A stretch of DNA of 10,000 nucleotides, taken from positions 1 to 10,000 of the forward strand of contig NZ_JAIWOI010000216.1 of NCBI RefSeq assembly GCF_020217005.1, written 5' to 3'. The DNA is from Rheinheimera sp. (GTDB lineage: Bacteria > Pseudomonadota > Gammaproteobacteria > Enterobacterales > Alteromonadaceae). Shown here piece after piece: positions 1 to 7,926 of the stretch. Numbering within the stretch: the stretch's first letter is position 1; each line of letters opens with the position of its first letter. The notes under the pieces were generated by a model. That model was not told where the DNA came from, made no database searches, and was given only the letters and a program-made list of their open reading frames with translations. Made by a program: the position numbers and the translations under genes.

Positions 1-764
1 TAAAAGATAAAGCGGCTTTGCGCCAGTATCTGGAGAACCGCCAAACGCTGGATGTGATTTTACAAAACCCGGCGCCTTTAACGGCCCAGCAACTGGTGGA
101 TGCCTTACGTAAACAGCAACCGCGTTTGTACTCTATAGCCTCGTCTCAGGCTGAAGTCGGGGATGAAGTGCATTTAACTGTAGGAGTGGTGCGTTACGAG
201 GCTTTTGGCTGCACGCATTTAGGTGGTGCTTCAGGTTTCCTGGCAGAACGTTTGGAAGAAGGCGCTCCATTAAAAGTATTTGTGGAACACAACGACAACT
301 TCCGTCTGCCGGACCATGAAACCCCGGTTATTATGATAGGCCCTGGTACTGGCATAGCGCCGTTCCGCGCTTTCCTGCAAGAGCGGGATCAGGCTGGTGC
401 TACCGGTCAGAACTGGCTGTTCTTTGGCAACCCGCACTTTACTCAGGACTTTCTGTATCAGGTCGAACTGCAGGATTATTTAAAACGCGGTGTGCTAAGT
501 AAGCTGGATGTGGCCTTTAGCCGCGATCAGGCGCAAAAGGTCTATGTGCAGGACAAACTGCGCTTAAAAGCCGAAGAAATCTGGACCTGGTTGCAGCAGG
601 GTGCTTATCTGTATATCTGCGGTGATGGCAACAAAATGGCCAAAGATGTACATCAGGCTTTGCTCGATATAGCGCTACAACAAGGCGGCCTGAATGCAGA
701 GCAGGCTGAACAGTATTTTGACGATTTACGTCAAGCCAAACGTTATCAGAAGGATGTTTACTAA
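1..764 (+). CDS. cysJ: Sulfite reductase [NADPH] flavoprotein alpha-component, C-terminal part (5' end outside window)
   Basis: CysJ carries electrons from NADPH through FAD and FMN to the CysI hemoprotein, which reduces sulfite to sulfide in the cytoplasm. About 253 codons are visible, read in frame from base 3 with no stop upstream, so the gene starts before the window; the family is about 600 residues long. What remains is the ferredoxin-NADP reductase-like half. RLYS (bases 123-134) is the FAD-binding motif, a GGASGFLAE segment follows, [12 protein letters not shown] (about 342-377) is the NADP-binding loop, and [12 protein letters not shown] (about 616-651) is the nicotinamide-side motif. 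The protein ends in KDVY, as enterobacterial CysJ does. The N-terminal flavodoxin (FMN) domain is not seen. The stop codon overlaps the cysI start by one base (TAATG), indicating translational coupling. Identification is firm from motif order and the following gene. Confidence 0.96.
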   Translation, partial: KDKAALRQYLENRQTLDVILQNPAPLTAQQLVDALRKQQPRLYSIASSQAEVGDEVHLTVGVVRYEAFGCTHLGGASGFLAERLEEGAPLKVFVEHNDNFRLPDHETPVIMIGPGTGIAPFRAFLQERDQAGATGQNWLFFGNPHFTQDFLYQVELQDYLKRGVLSKLDVAFSRDQAQKVYVQDKLRLKAEEIWTWLQQGAYLYICGDGNKMAKDVHQALLDIALQQGGLNAEQAEQYFDDLRQAKRYQKDVY

Positions 765-2479
765 TGACTCAGCCAATTAACCCGGATTTACAGGTGCAAG
801 GCCAGCTGTCTGATAACGAGCGGCTGAAAAAAGACAGCCAGTTATTACGTGGCACTATTACTAAAGATTTAAAAGACGAAATTACTGGTGGCTTTAACGG
901 CGACAACTTTATGTTGATCCGTTTCCACGGTATGTACCAGCAGGACGACCGTGATATCCGCCCTGAACGCGCTCAGCAAAAACTGGAGCCTTTGCATAAC
1001 GTGATGCTACGGGCCCGTATGCCAGGCGGCATTATCAAACCAGAACAATGGTTAGCAATTGATGAGTTTGCGGCGGATAACACCATTTATGGCAGCATTC
1101 GTTTAACCACCCGTCAGACCTTTCAGTTCCATGGTGTGCTCAAGCCGAAAATCAAAGGCATGCACCAAATGCTGAACAGCATAGGCATAGACTCTATCGC
1201 CACAGCTGGGGATGTGAACCGTAACGTGTTATGTACTTCTAACCCTGTTGAGTCTGTATTGCATCAGCAAGCTTATGAGTGGGCTGCCAAAATTTCTGAG
1301 CATTTGTTGCCAAAAACCAAAGCCTACGCCGAAATCTGGCTGGATGAAGAAAAAGTAGAAACCACTGAAGCCGAACCTATTCTGGGCGAAACCTATTTAC
1401 CACGTAAGTTTAAAACCACAGTGGTGATACCGCCGCAAAACGATGTGGACGTGCATGCCAACGACTTAAACTTTGTCGCTATTGCCGAAAACGGCCAATT
1501 GGTGGGCTTTAACGTACTGGTAGGTGGCGGTCTGGCCATGACCCATGGCGATAAAGGCACTTACCCACGCAAAGCCGAAGACTTTGGTTTTATTGGTCTG
1601 GAGCACGTGCTGGCAGTGGCTGAGCATGTGGTGACAGTGCAGCGTGATTATGGCGACAGGGTCAATCGTAAAAATGCCAAAACCAAATACACCATAGACC
1701 GCATAGGGGTGGACGTATTTAAAGCCGAAGTGGAAAAACGTGTTGGCGTGAAGTTCCAGCCAAGCCGTGCTTATGAATTCACCGGCCGTGGCGATCGTTT
1801 TGGTTGGGTGGAAGGCATAGATGGTAAACATCACTTAACTGTCTTTATCGAAAACGGCCGTATTCTGGATTATCCGGGCAAAACCCTGAAAACTGGCGTG
1901 GCTGAAATTGCCCGTATTCACAAAGGCGATTTCCGTATGACGGCGAATCAAAACCTGATTATCGCTGGCGTAGCTGCTGAAGATAAAGCCCGGATTGAAG
2001 CTTTAGCCCGTCAACACGGTCTGATCAACGACTCAGTCACAGAGCAGCGTAAAAACTCTATGGCTTGTGTGTCTTTACCTACTTGTCCACTAGCAATGGC
2101 CGAAGCAGAACGTTATTTACCTACTTTAGTTACTCATGTGGAAGAGCTGCTCAGCAAACATGGTGTGCCTGATGACCACATTATTTTGCGGGTGGTGGGC
2201 TGCCCCAATGGTTGTGGTCGAGCCATGTTGGCTGAAGCAGGCTTAGTGGGCAGAGGACCGGGTAAATACAACCTGTATTTGGGGGGGAATACTCAGGGCA
2301 CCCGTATTCCGAAACTCTATCTGGACAACGTGGCCGAAGCTGAAATTCTGCAAGCACTGGATGAGCTGATTGGCCGTTGGGTGCTCGAGCGTCAAAGCGG
2401 CGAATGTTTTGGTGATTTTGTGATCCGGGTGGGTGTTGTGGCTGAAGTGAAAGTGTCGAAGACCGACTTTCACGCCTGA
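764..2479 (+). CDS. cysI: Sulfite reductase [NADPH] hemoprotein beta-component
   Basis: This is the siroheme and [4Fe-4S] subunit that carries out the six-electron reduction of sulfite to sulfide, using electrons from CysJ. The product is 571 residues, against 570 in E. coli. The four cluster/siroheme cysteines are all present: C435 and C441 (C-x5-C, in [14 protein letters not shown]) and C480 and C484 (C-x3-C, in [13 protein letters not shown]). They sit one residue later than in E. coli. The N-terminal half holds the conserved [20 protein letters not shown] and [15 protein letters not shown] segments, then [12 protein letters not shown] and [17 protein letters not shown]. The ATG start overlaps the cysJ stop, so the two are co-translated. 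It needs siroheme, whose synthase (cysG) is encoded 5.6 kb downstream. No truncation or missing ligand is seen. Known family, firm call. Confidence 0.98.
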   Translation: MTQPINPDLQVQGQLSDNERLKKDSQLLRGTITKDLKDEITGGFNGDNFMLIRFHGMYQQDDRDIRPERAQQKLEPLHNVMLRARMPGGIIKPEQWLAIDEFAADNTIYGSIRLTTRQTFQFHGVLKPKIKGMHQMLNSIGIDSIATAGDVNRNVLCTSNPVESVLHQQAYEWAAKISEHLLPKTKAYAEIWLDEEKVETTEAEPILGETYLPRKFKTTVVIPPQNDVDVHANDLNFVAIAENGQLVGFNVLVGGGLAMTHGDKGTYPRKAEDFGFIGLEHVLAVAEHVVTVQRDYGDRVNRKNAKTKYTIDRIGVDVFKAEVEKRVGVKFQPSRAYEFTGRGDRFGWVEGIDGKHHLTVFIENGRILDYPGKTLKTGVAEIARIHKGDFRMTANQNLIIAGVAAEDKARIEALARQHGLINDSVTEQRKNSMACVSLPTCPLAMAEAERYLPTLVTHVEELLSKHGVPDDHIILRVVGCPNGCGRAMLAEAGLVGRGPGKYNLYLGGNTQGTRIPKLYLDNVAEAEILQALDELIGRWVLERQSGECFGDFVIRVGVVAEVKVSKTDFHA

Positions 2480-2538
2480 ATTCAGTATTAAGCATGCCCT
2501 GATACTGGCTGAAAGCTATCGGGGTAGGAGGGCGGACC

Positions 2539-3276
2539 ATGAGTCAATATAAACAGCTGTTACAGCTGGATACAGAACAACAGCAACAACTGCTGGCTGA
2601 TGCCAACCAGTTACTATTACCTTTAACACCAGCAGAGCGGGTCAGATGGGCGCTTGAACATTTGCCAGACCAGCAGATCCTGAGTTCCAGCTTTGGTATT
2701 CAGTCTGCTGTGATGCTGCATCTGGTTACTTCTGAGCAGCCTGATATTCCGGTGCTGCTTACAGATACAGGTTATCTATTTCCCGAAACTTATCAATTTA
2801 TTGATCAGATGAAGGACAGGTTAAAACTGAACCTGAAGGTATACCGTGCTCACTTAAGTCCAGCCTGGCAAGAAGCCCGTTTTGGTAAATTGTGGGAAAC
2901 CGAAGCTGGTATTAAACAATACAACCATATGAACAAAGTAGAACCTTTGCAGCGTGCATTAAAAGAGCTGAATGTGGGGACCTGGTTTAGTGGTTTACGC
3001 CGCAGCCAGTCCAGCACCCGCGCTGATAAAGATATTATCGAAATCAGCCGCGGCACAGTCAAAGTGCAGCCTATCATTGAGTGGAGCAATAAAGACGTAT
3101 TTTATTATCTGCAACAGCACGGCTTGCCTTACCATCCATTGTGGGAGCAAGGTTATGTCTCAGTGGGTGATGTGCATTCGACCCGTAAACTGGAGTTGGG
3201 AATGACCGAAGAAGACACCCGTTTTAACGGTTTTGGTCGTGAATGTGGTATCCATCTGGACGGGGACGGCATTTAG
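2539..3276 (+). CDS. cysH: Phosphoadenosine phosphosulfate (PAPS) reductase
   Basis: CysH reduces PAPS to sulfite and adenosine 3',5'-bisphosphate, with thioredoxin or glutaredoxin as donor, just before the CysJI step. The product is 245 residues, matching the 244 of E. coli. Visible motifs are the PP-loop-like [10 protein letters not shown] (49-58), [11 protein letters not shown] (75-85), [11 protein letters not shown] (151-161) and the C-terminal ECGIH with catalytic Cys236. That is the only cysteine in the protein. The CC/CxxC cluster ligands of the APS-reductase branch are absent, so PAPS is the expected substrate and an APS kinase (CysC) should exist elsewhere. ATG 2539 follows a strong purine-rich site (GGTAGGAGGGCGG, bases 2523-2535). 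It is 59 bp after cysI with no convincing terminator between, so it is probably in the cysJIH operon. Confidence 0.97.
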   Translation: MSQYKQLLQLDTEQQQQLLADANQLLLPLTPAERVRWALEHLPDQQILSSSFGIQSAVMLHLVTSEQPDIPVLLTDTGYLFPETYQFIDQMKDRLKLNLKVYRAHLSPAWQEARFGKLWETEAGIKQYNHMNKVEPLQRALKELNVGTWFSGLRRSQSSTRADKDIIEISRGTVKVQPIIEWSNKDVFYYLQQHGLPYHPLWEQGYVSVGDVHSTRKLELGMTEEDTRFNGFGRECGIHLDGDGI

Positions 3277-3289
3277 TTGTCGTCTGTTT

Positions 3290-3316
3290 AACGGTTAAAC
3301 CCTACCCACTACCGTT
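3290..3316 (+). terminator. Possible weak intrinsic terminator after cysH
   Basis: AACGGT (3290-3295) and ACCGTT (3311-3316) can form a 6-bp stem around a 15-nt loop, followed by TTTG to give a short run of Ts. It lies 14 bases after the cysH stop, where the cysJIH transcript would be expected to end. The stem is short and the loop long, so this is tentative. Confidence 0.35.
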
Positions 3317-3359
3317 TTTGTCCCTTAAGTGAATAAAAATAACTTGTAGTTAACATTGT

Positions 3360-3374
3360 GAATGTATTACATTC
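3360..3374. promoter_or_regulatory. 15-bp perfect dyad upstream of the EAL-domain gene, possible operator
   Basis: GAATGTATTACATTC is two 6-bp arms around ATT, about 80 bp upstream of the EAL-protein start, in an AT-rich stretch that must hold that gene's promoter if it is transcribed independently of cysH. The size and symmetry suit binding by a dimeric regulator. It matches no consensus I can name. I could not place convincing -35/-10 boxes around it. Confidence 0.35.
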
Positions 3375-3452
3375 CTGCACTTATGTAACCCATTACAGGG
3401 TTGAATTATCACTACTTTATTGAGGTCTGATAAAGGGCAAAGGGGACTGGAT

Positions 3453-5729
3453 GTGGGGTGGTTAGGTCGTTATTTGCGGCTCAGAACTCAGGACTTAGGC
3501 AATGCCGATAGTGCGTTTTGGCAACAGAGTGTGTTGCGTATTATCATGTTGTCCGGATTATGTCTGGTCTCAATCATTGTATTTCACAGTTCCTGGCAAG
3601 CATGGCAACTGGGCGCTTATCAGGTCATAGCTCTTACTTCAGTATTTTATTTCGCTTTAGTTTTTGCATTATTTCTATCCAAACAACACACCAAAAAAAG
3701 TGCTGCCGCTCTGCTTTTTATTGTGGTGATGGCAGGTCTTTGCATCCTGCTGTTTAACGAAAATTTTGAAATCGGCAAGTTGGGTATTATTTTTATCTAC
3801 ACTCTGCCTATGCTCAGCCTGATGTTTTTTGGCTTCAGGACTGCTTTGTTTTTTATGTCACTGAACTTCATTCCCTTTTTCTTTCTGCTGCAAAATGAAG
3901 CTCCGGGTAATTTGTTTGGTTTGTCCATTACTTTGCCCGCAAGCCACAGTTATTTGCATGGCTTGTTGTTTTTATTTTTTAATTTATGCCTGCCCTTGGC
4001 CGCGGCACGTATTTTCAGCACGCTAAAACGCAGCGCAGGCCAACTCAGGGATCTGAATCAGAATCTGGTGCAAAGCCATGATTATTACGAAGAGTTATTT
4101 GAACACAATGGGTCCGCCACTGTGTTAGTCAGTGCTTCGGGAGATATCATCAAATCCAATAGTCTGGCTTGTGAGATGTTGGGCCTGGAATCAGGTCAGC
4201 ACGCTAATTTATTATCTTTACTGAATTTTGTACAAGATAGTCAGCTGCAGGGCCACTGGCTGAAAGGTAAAGTGGAATGTAGTTTAAGAAGCCGTCCTGA
4301 ATCCAGCCTGGTATTAAAGCATGTGATGTTAACCCGATCCGGCCATCACGTAGTCAGTTTGCAGGAAATCAGCGCTTTGCGGCAGCTGCAACAGCAGTTA
4401 AAACAAAGTCAAAAGCTACAAGACAGCTGGCTACACTATGACAGCCTGACCTGCTTACCTAATGTTGCTGGTTTTACGGAACTGGTGAATTACAAACAGG
4501 AGCAGTTAGCCACTCATGAGTTTGCGCTGGTGGCTATAGTGCGGTTACGTCACGTCAAGACCCTGAATCAGCAATATGGTTATGAATTTGGTAGTCAGTT
4601 GTTACAACATTTTGCCAAAGTAGCGAAGGCAGCTTTACCTTCAGATGCCGTATTAGCAAGGGTTCGCGGGGTCAAGTTTGCACTTTGGCTCAAAGGTGAT
4701 TTGAATGTGTTGGACCCAAAACAATTGGCGCAGGCGATCGCCAGCCAATTACCAGTTGAATTGACGGTTGGGCCTTATACGGCACGTATGAGCTATCAAT
4801 TTGGCGTCAGCTTCACCGAACTGCGGGACATTCATAACGCGCAACAGCTGATTGAACAATGTGAATTAGCACTGGAGTTGTCGGATCCAAATCAGGCTGT
4901 AGGTTTTTATGATCAGCAGCAGGCACAGCAACTGGAACAGGACTATCAGTTGTTAAATGCTTTTCGTGATGCAATACGGCAAAAGCAACTGGAATTATGG
5001 TTACAACCTAAGGTGGACCCCCAAGGTAAGATTCAGAGTTTTGAAGCTTTAAGCCGTTGGTTCGTTGGTGGTCAGGCTATAGCCCCTGACTGCTTTGTAT
5101 TGATGGCTGAGCGTCACGGCCTGATGACGATGTTTTCACGTTTAGTGCTGCAGCAAAGTGTTGCTATTTTGCAGCAATGGCAACGACAAGATTTGCTTTA
5201 CCCTATAGCTATTAATCTGGGAGGGCCTGAACTGCTGGATGACAGCTTTTTTGCTGAATTGATGAGTCTAAGCGCCGACCATCCCTGGCTGACTCAATAC
5301 CTGCAGCTAGAAATCACAGAAACTAATATAGCCGTCCAACAACCGCTGTTGCATAAGCGTTTGAGGGCATTAAACCAGTATGGTTTTAGTATTTCGATAG
5401 ATGATTTTGGCACAGGGCATTCTTCGTTAAGCCAACTGGTCGATTGTCCGGCAGATACTATTAAAATCGACAGGCGTTTTGTTAGTTGTATTCCACAGGA
5501 CAGCAGAACTGTACGTATTTTGCATACGACTATTCAATTGGCCAAAGCTTTAAACCTGAACATAGTAGCTGAAGGTGTTGAAAGTGATATTCAACGCCGT
5601 TTTCTGCAAAGTCTAGGTTGTCAGCTCATGCAAGGTTATTTATTTGGCAGGCCTGCCCCGGCAGATTATTGGCAAGATCAGTTGTTGCCTAAGTCACCAA
5701 AGTTGGAGCTGGGTGCAAAAAAGGCATAA
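3453..5729 (+). CDS. Membrane-bound PAS / degenerate GGDEF / EAL protein, probable cyclic-di-GMP phosphodiesterase
   Basis: The product is 758 residues from GTG 3453, which has AAAGGGGAC (3439-3447) in the right place; the more distal TTG at 3420 lacks a ribosome site. Six hydrophobic segments (about 29-46, 56-75, 83-101, 108-127, 129-146, 166-188) form an integral membrane sensor region. A short coiled coil, a PAS-like domain (about 213-320), a GGDEF-fold domain and a C-terminal EAL domain follow. In the GGDEF domain the signature is replaced by RGVKF (405-409), and the usual LTGLPNR reads LTCLPNV, so cyclase activity is not expected. The EAL domain keeps the expected catalytic set: EAL glutamate E531, N588, E620, D650-D651 in DDFGTG, K671, E707 in AEGVE and Q727 in QGYLFGRP. 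Hydrolysis of c-di-GMP to pGpG is therefore inferred. The signal sensed is unknown. It sits between cys genes with no evident sulfur link. Confidence 0.9.
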   Translation: MGWLGRYLRLRTQDLGNADSAFWQQSVLRIIMLSGLCLVSIIVFHSSWQAWQLGAYQVIALTSVFYFALVFALFLSKQHTKKSAAALLFIVVMAGLCILLFNENFEIGKLGIIFIYTLPMLSLMFFGFRTALFFMSLNFIPFFFLLQNEAPGNLFGLSITLPASHSYLHGLLFLFFNLCLPLAAARIFSTLKRSAGQLRDLNQNLVQSHDYYEELFEHNGSATVLVSASGDIIKSNSLACEMLGLESGQHANLLSLLNFVQDSQLQGHWLKGKVECSLRSRPESSLVLKHVMLTRSGHHVVSLQEISALRQLQQQLKQSQKLQDSWLHYDSLTCLPNVAGFTELVNYKQEQLATHEFALVAIVRLRHVKTLNQQYGYEFGSQLLQHFAKVAKAALPSDAVLARVRGVKFALWLKGDLNVLDPKQLAQAIASQLPVELTVGPYTARMSYQFGVSFTELRDIHNAQQLIEQCELALELSDPNQAVGFYDQQQAQQLEQDYQLLNAFRDAIRQKQLELWLQPKVDPQGKIQSFEALSRWFVGGQAIAPDCFVLMAERHGLMTMFSRLVLQQSVAILQQWQRQDLLYPIAINLGGPELLDDSFFAELMSLSADHPWLTQYLQLEITETNIAVQQPLLHKRLRALNQYGFSISIDDFGTGHSSLSQLVDCPADTIKIDRRFVSCIPQDSRTVRILHTTIQLAKALNLNIVAEGVESDIQRRFLQSLGCQLMQGYLFGRPAPADYWQDQLLPKSPKLELGAKKA

Positions 5730-5739
5730 GGACATGCTG

Positions 5740-5774
5740 TTCAGTTTCTATCCATTTTGCCGGTATAAACTGAA
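5740..5774 (+). other. Inverted repeat between the EAL gene and the lipoprotein gene
   Basis: TTCAGTTT (5740-5747) and AAACTGAA (5767-5774) are perfect 8-bp inverted arms separated by 19 bases, in the 72-bp gap between the two genes. There is no T-run after the second arm, so it is not a standard intrinsic terminator. It could be an mRNA hairpin between two co-transcribed genes, a protein site, or chance. Confidence 0.3.
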
Positions 5775-5801
5775 ATACAAGGTAGATCAGGGACAGAAGC
5801 C

Positions 5802-6209
5802 ATGGTTAATAAATTACTGACATCTATAGTATTATTTGGTTTAGTTGCGTGTTCGGAGTCGCCTGTAGCTGAACCTCCGGTTGCGGCGAAACAACCTGAT
5901 GAATCAGGAGTCTTCCCTCCTGTTGTCGCCACCAGGCCAAATGAGGCAGAGGTGGTCCATACCCTCACTTTGTGGGTGGCAGCACAAAAGCGGGAATGCA
6001 TGGCGGTTGGCCCGACTGAATGTCTGCAAATCCGCCAGACACCGGAAGAAGACTGGCAACTGTTTTATGGCGATATTGTTGGGTTTGATTACCAGCCAGG
6101 TAAGGTATACCAGATAGAAGTCGGTGAAATTCAAATCGCTGAAGCTCCGATGGATGCACCAGATCGACAGTGGGTGTTGTTGAATATACTCAGTAGCAAG
6201 GCGGAATAA
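5802..6209 (+). CDS. Small lipoprotein with DUF4377-like domain
   Basis: The product is 135 residues. The N-terminus is a clear lipoprotein signal: a lysine, a hydrophobic run (LLTSIVLFGLVA) and lipobox LVAC with Cys17. Ser at +2 suggests sorting to the outer membrane. A proline-, alanine- and acid-rich linker (about 18-48) leads to a compact domain. That domain has a Cys66/Cys74 pair (ECMAVGPTEC), then CLQIRQ, W-x-LFYGDIVGFDYQPGKVYQIEV and a closing WVLLNILSS. The pattern of Cys pair, W..FY..I.GF.Y..G..Y.I.V resembles DUF4377 domains, which are often found near HslJ/META-type lipoproteins; this is from memory of the family and not a search. The cysteines could form a disulfide in the periplasm. 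ATG 5802 has an AGGGA site 8 bases upstream. The gene is 72 bp after the EAL gene and may be co-transcribed. Function unknown. Confidence 0.82.
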   Translation: MVNKLLTSIVLFGLVACSESPVAEPPVAAKQPDESGVFPPVVATRPNEAEVVHTLTLWVAAQKRECMAVGPTECLQIRQTPEEDWQLFYGDIVGFDYQPGKVYQIEVGEIQIAEAPMDAPDRQWVLLNILSSKAE

Positions 6210-6316
6210 AGTTCCGGGCCTGCGCAGCATTCGTAAAGATGAGTGGGCCGCCCATATAACTTTTAGTTAGTGCACTTTTGCTGACTGTTCCACTGTCGTA
6301 TCACTGCTGCAAATCG

Positions 6317-6358
6317 GGTATTGTGCAATCAAGCTTTGGCCTTGCAGAGGTATTGTGC
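6317..6358. repeat. Pair of 10-bp direct repeats upstream of sstT
   Basis: GGTATTGTGC occurs at 6317-6326 and again at 6349-6358, a 32-bp period, close to three helical turns, in otherwise unique intergenic DNA. Same-face spacing would suit a regulator binding twice upstream of the sstT promoter, but a 10-mer pair can also arise by chance. Confidence 0.35.
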
Positions 6359-6542
6359 CTCACTATTCTTATCGTACTTTTTGTTGAATTGGCATGTTGT
6401 ACCTTTAAGTACTATTGAACAAACTAATATCAGGTCGTAAGAGAGTGGAGTCACTGTATTCATTTTTGTAAGGGCTAAGCTAAACAGCTCCGACTTGCCC
6501 CCATGCCGGATTCAGGGCAAAATCGGGCACTTATTCCTATAA

Positions 6543-6560
6543 CTGTGGCGCGCACCACAG
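6543..6560 (+). promoter_or_regulatory. Hairpin in the sstT leader
   Basis: CTGTGG (6543-6548) and CCACAG (6555-6560) form a perfect 6-bp inverted repeat around CGCGCA, 18 bases before the sstT ATG and just upstream of the purine-rich site AGAGAG (6568-6573). In mRNA it would make a compact GC-rich stem near the ribosome site, so it could affect translation initiation. That role is inferred. Confidence 0.35.
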
Positions 6561-6578
6561 CAGCAACAGAGAGTCCTT

Positions 6579-7805
6579 ATGACATCCGAAGCCTTTCGTC
6601 CCTGGCAAAAACTTCTGCAACTTGGCTTAGTGCCGCAAATCATTATTGGCATTTTGTTAGGTGTGCTGGTGGCTGTGGTATCGCCGGAGCTGGCTAAAAA
6701 CTTGTCTTTGTTAGGTACTATTTTCGTTAAAGCCTTAAAAGCTATTGCCCCTTTATTAGTTTTTGTATTAGTTGCATCTGCCATTGCCAACAAACAAGCA
6801 TCAGAAGGCAGCAGTATCAAACCTGTGCTGGTACTCTATTTGTTTGGTACCTTTTTAGCCGCTGTGGTCGCAGTATTGCTGAGTTTTATGTTCCCAACGA
6901 CGCTAGTGCTGACGGCTGTGCCTGAAGCTATTGCGGCGCCAGAAGGCATAACTGAGGTGCTCAAAGCATTGTTACTGCAAGTGGTCGATAACCCTATTAA
7001 CGCTTTGATTACCGGCAACTATATTGGTGTGTTGGCCTGGGCTGTAGGTCTGGGTCTGGCGCTACAGCATGCCAGCAAAAGTACCAAACTGGTCTTTTTT
7101 GATTTGTCACATGGCGTGTCGTCTTTAGTGCGCTTTATCATTCGACTGGCGCCTTTTGGTATTCTGGGTTTAGTTGCAGATACTATTGCTACGACGGGCT
7201 TTGCAGCCCTGGCAAGTTATGGTCAGTTGATTTCAGTGTTGCTGAGTGCGATGGCCATAATTGCTTTTATCGTCAACCCGTTATTGGTGTTCGCCAAAAC
7301 AGGTTCCAACCCTTATCCGTTGGTATTCACCTGCTTACGCGAAAGTGGTGTCACCGCATTTTTTACCCGCAGTTCAGCCGCCAATATTCCGGTTAATTTG
7401 CAGTTGTGTGAAAAGCTGAAGTTGGATGAAGAGGTCTACACTGTCTCTATTCCTTTGGGCGCTACCATTAATATGGCAGGTGCCGCTATCACTATCACAG
7501 TGCTGACACTGGCGACAGTGCATACTTTGGGTATTGAAGTCGATTTTGCCAGTGCTATTTTATTGAGTCTGCTGGCAGCTGTGTCTGCTTGTGGTGCTTC
7601 TGGCGTGGCTGGCGGTTCTTTGCTACTGATCCCGTTGGCATGTAGCTTATTTGGGATTCCCAACGAAGTGGCCATGCAGGTTGTCGCGACCGGGTTTATT
7701 ATCGGTGTGATCCAGGACAGTGCGGAAACTGCGCTGAATAGTTCAACCGACGTGGTCTTTACCGCAGCGGTTTGCCAAAGCTCGGGTCAGAGCCCTCGGG
7801 TCTGA
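6579..7805 (+). CDS. sstT: Na+/serine-threonine symporter SstT (dicarboxylate/amino acid:cation symporter family)
   Basis: SstT imports serine and threonine with sodium across the inner membrane. The product is 408 residues (414 in E. coli), strongly hydrophobic throughout, with the glutamate-transporter (DAACS/SLC1) layout of eight membrane helices and two re-entrant loops. The family signatures are all present. The first hairpin loop is [13 protein letters not shown], with T263-R264-S265-S266. The helix 7 sodium/substrate motif is [14 protein letters not shown], with N298. The second hairpin is [16 protein letters not shown], starting at about 337. The [11 protein letters not shown] form is typical of SstT rather than GltP or DctA. 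The ATG has a modest site, AGAGAG, 5 bases upstream. The gene lies between the two cys blocks but appears to be its own unit, ended by the palindrome at 7830-7887. Serine is the precursor of cysteine, a possible but unproven reason for the neighbourhood. Confidence 0.95.
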   Translation: MTSEAFRPWQKLLQLGLVPQIIIGILLGVLVAVVSPELAKNLSLLGTIFVKALKAIAPLLVFVLVASAIANKQASEGSSIKPVLVLYLFGTFLAAVVAVLLSFMFPTTLVLTAVPEAIAAPEGITEVLKALLLQVVDNPINALITGNYIGVLAWAVGLGLALQHASKSTKLVFFDLSHGVSSLVRFIIRLAPFGILGLVADTIATTGFAALASYGQLISVLLSAMAIIAFIVNPLLVFAKTGSNPYPLVFTCLRESGVTAFFTRSSAANIPVNLQLCEKLKLDEEVYTVSIPLGATINMAGAAITITVLTLATVHTLGIEVDFASAILLSLLAAVSACGASGVAGGSLLLIPLACSLFGIPNEVAMQVVATGFIIGVIQDSAETALNSSTDVVFTAAVCQSSGQSPRV

Positions 7806-7829
7806 CTTACAAGTACAAAACAACTCACT

Positions 7830-7887
7830 AAAAATGGGGTCAGATCACATTAGTTACGCATAACTAATGTGATCTGACCCCATTTTT
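7830..7887. repeat. 58-bp perfect palindrome; REP/MITE-like element that may act as a bidirectional terminator
   Basis: Two perfectly complementary 27-bp arms (7830-7856 and 7861-7887) flank a 4-base loop, CGCA. Each arm reads inward from AAAAATGGGGTCAGATC and ends in TTAGTTA at the loop. It starts 24 bases after the sstT stop. The A5/T5 ends put a U-tract at the 3' foot of the stem on either strand, so it can serve as an intrinsic terminator in both directions. From memory, TGGGGTCAGA-type palindromes recur in gammaproteobacterial genomes, often near REP-associated tyrosine transposases (RAYTs); no such gene is in this window. Arm length and perfection exceed an ordinary terminator, which favours a mobile or repeated element. 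Confidence 0.75.
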
Positions 7888-7926
7888 GCCCTATTCCTTT
7901 TAGTTATAAGAGATCGATATCCATTA

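Larger units (their letters stand above)
6210..6578. other. 369-bp gene-free region upstream of sstT
   Basis: I see no credible gene here; the short open frames lack ribosome sites or run out of frame into sstT. It must hold the end of the lipoprotein transcript and the sstT promoter and leader. Contents seen are a TGGGCCGCCCA dyad near 6243-6253 without a T-run, two 10-bp direct repeats (6317-6326, 6349-6358) and a hairpin at 6543-6560. Candidate promoter hexamers such as TTGAAT (6384-6389) with TACTAT (6410-6415) have poor spacing (20 bp), so no promoter is called. Confidence 0.5.

Noticed and set aside
1466..1834. Antisense open frame of 122 codons inside cysI
   Set aside because: It is a shadow of strongly conserved CysI coding sequence, with no recognisable protein and no ribosome site support.
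2483..2507. CAGTAT/ATACTG inverted repeat between cysI and cysH
   Set aside because: A six-base AT-rich stem with a 13-base loop and no T-run. Likely chance, and a terminator here would break an expected operon.
2181..2540. Antisense open frame of 119 codons over the cysI end
   Set aside because: Low-complexity, proline/serine-rich translation opposite the conserved siroheme-binding region; a shadow frame.
3420..3452. TTG at 3420 as the start of the EAL protein
   Set aside because: No ribosome site precedes it, while GTG 3453 has AAAGGGGAC at good spacing. The 11 extra residues are polar and add no domain.
6243..6253. TGGGCCGCCCA as a terminator of the lipoprotein gene
   Set aside because: The loop would be only one to three bases and no T-run follows, so it does not meet the pattern of an intrinsic terminator.
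6503..6697. Short open frame crossing the sstT start
   Set aside because: It runs out of frame into sstT, has no recognisable product, and its upstream sequence shows no good ribosome site.
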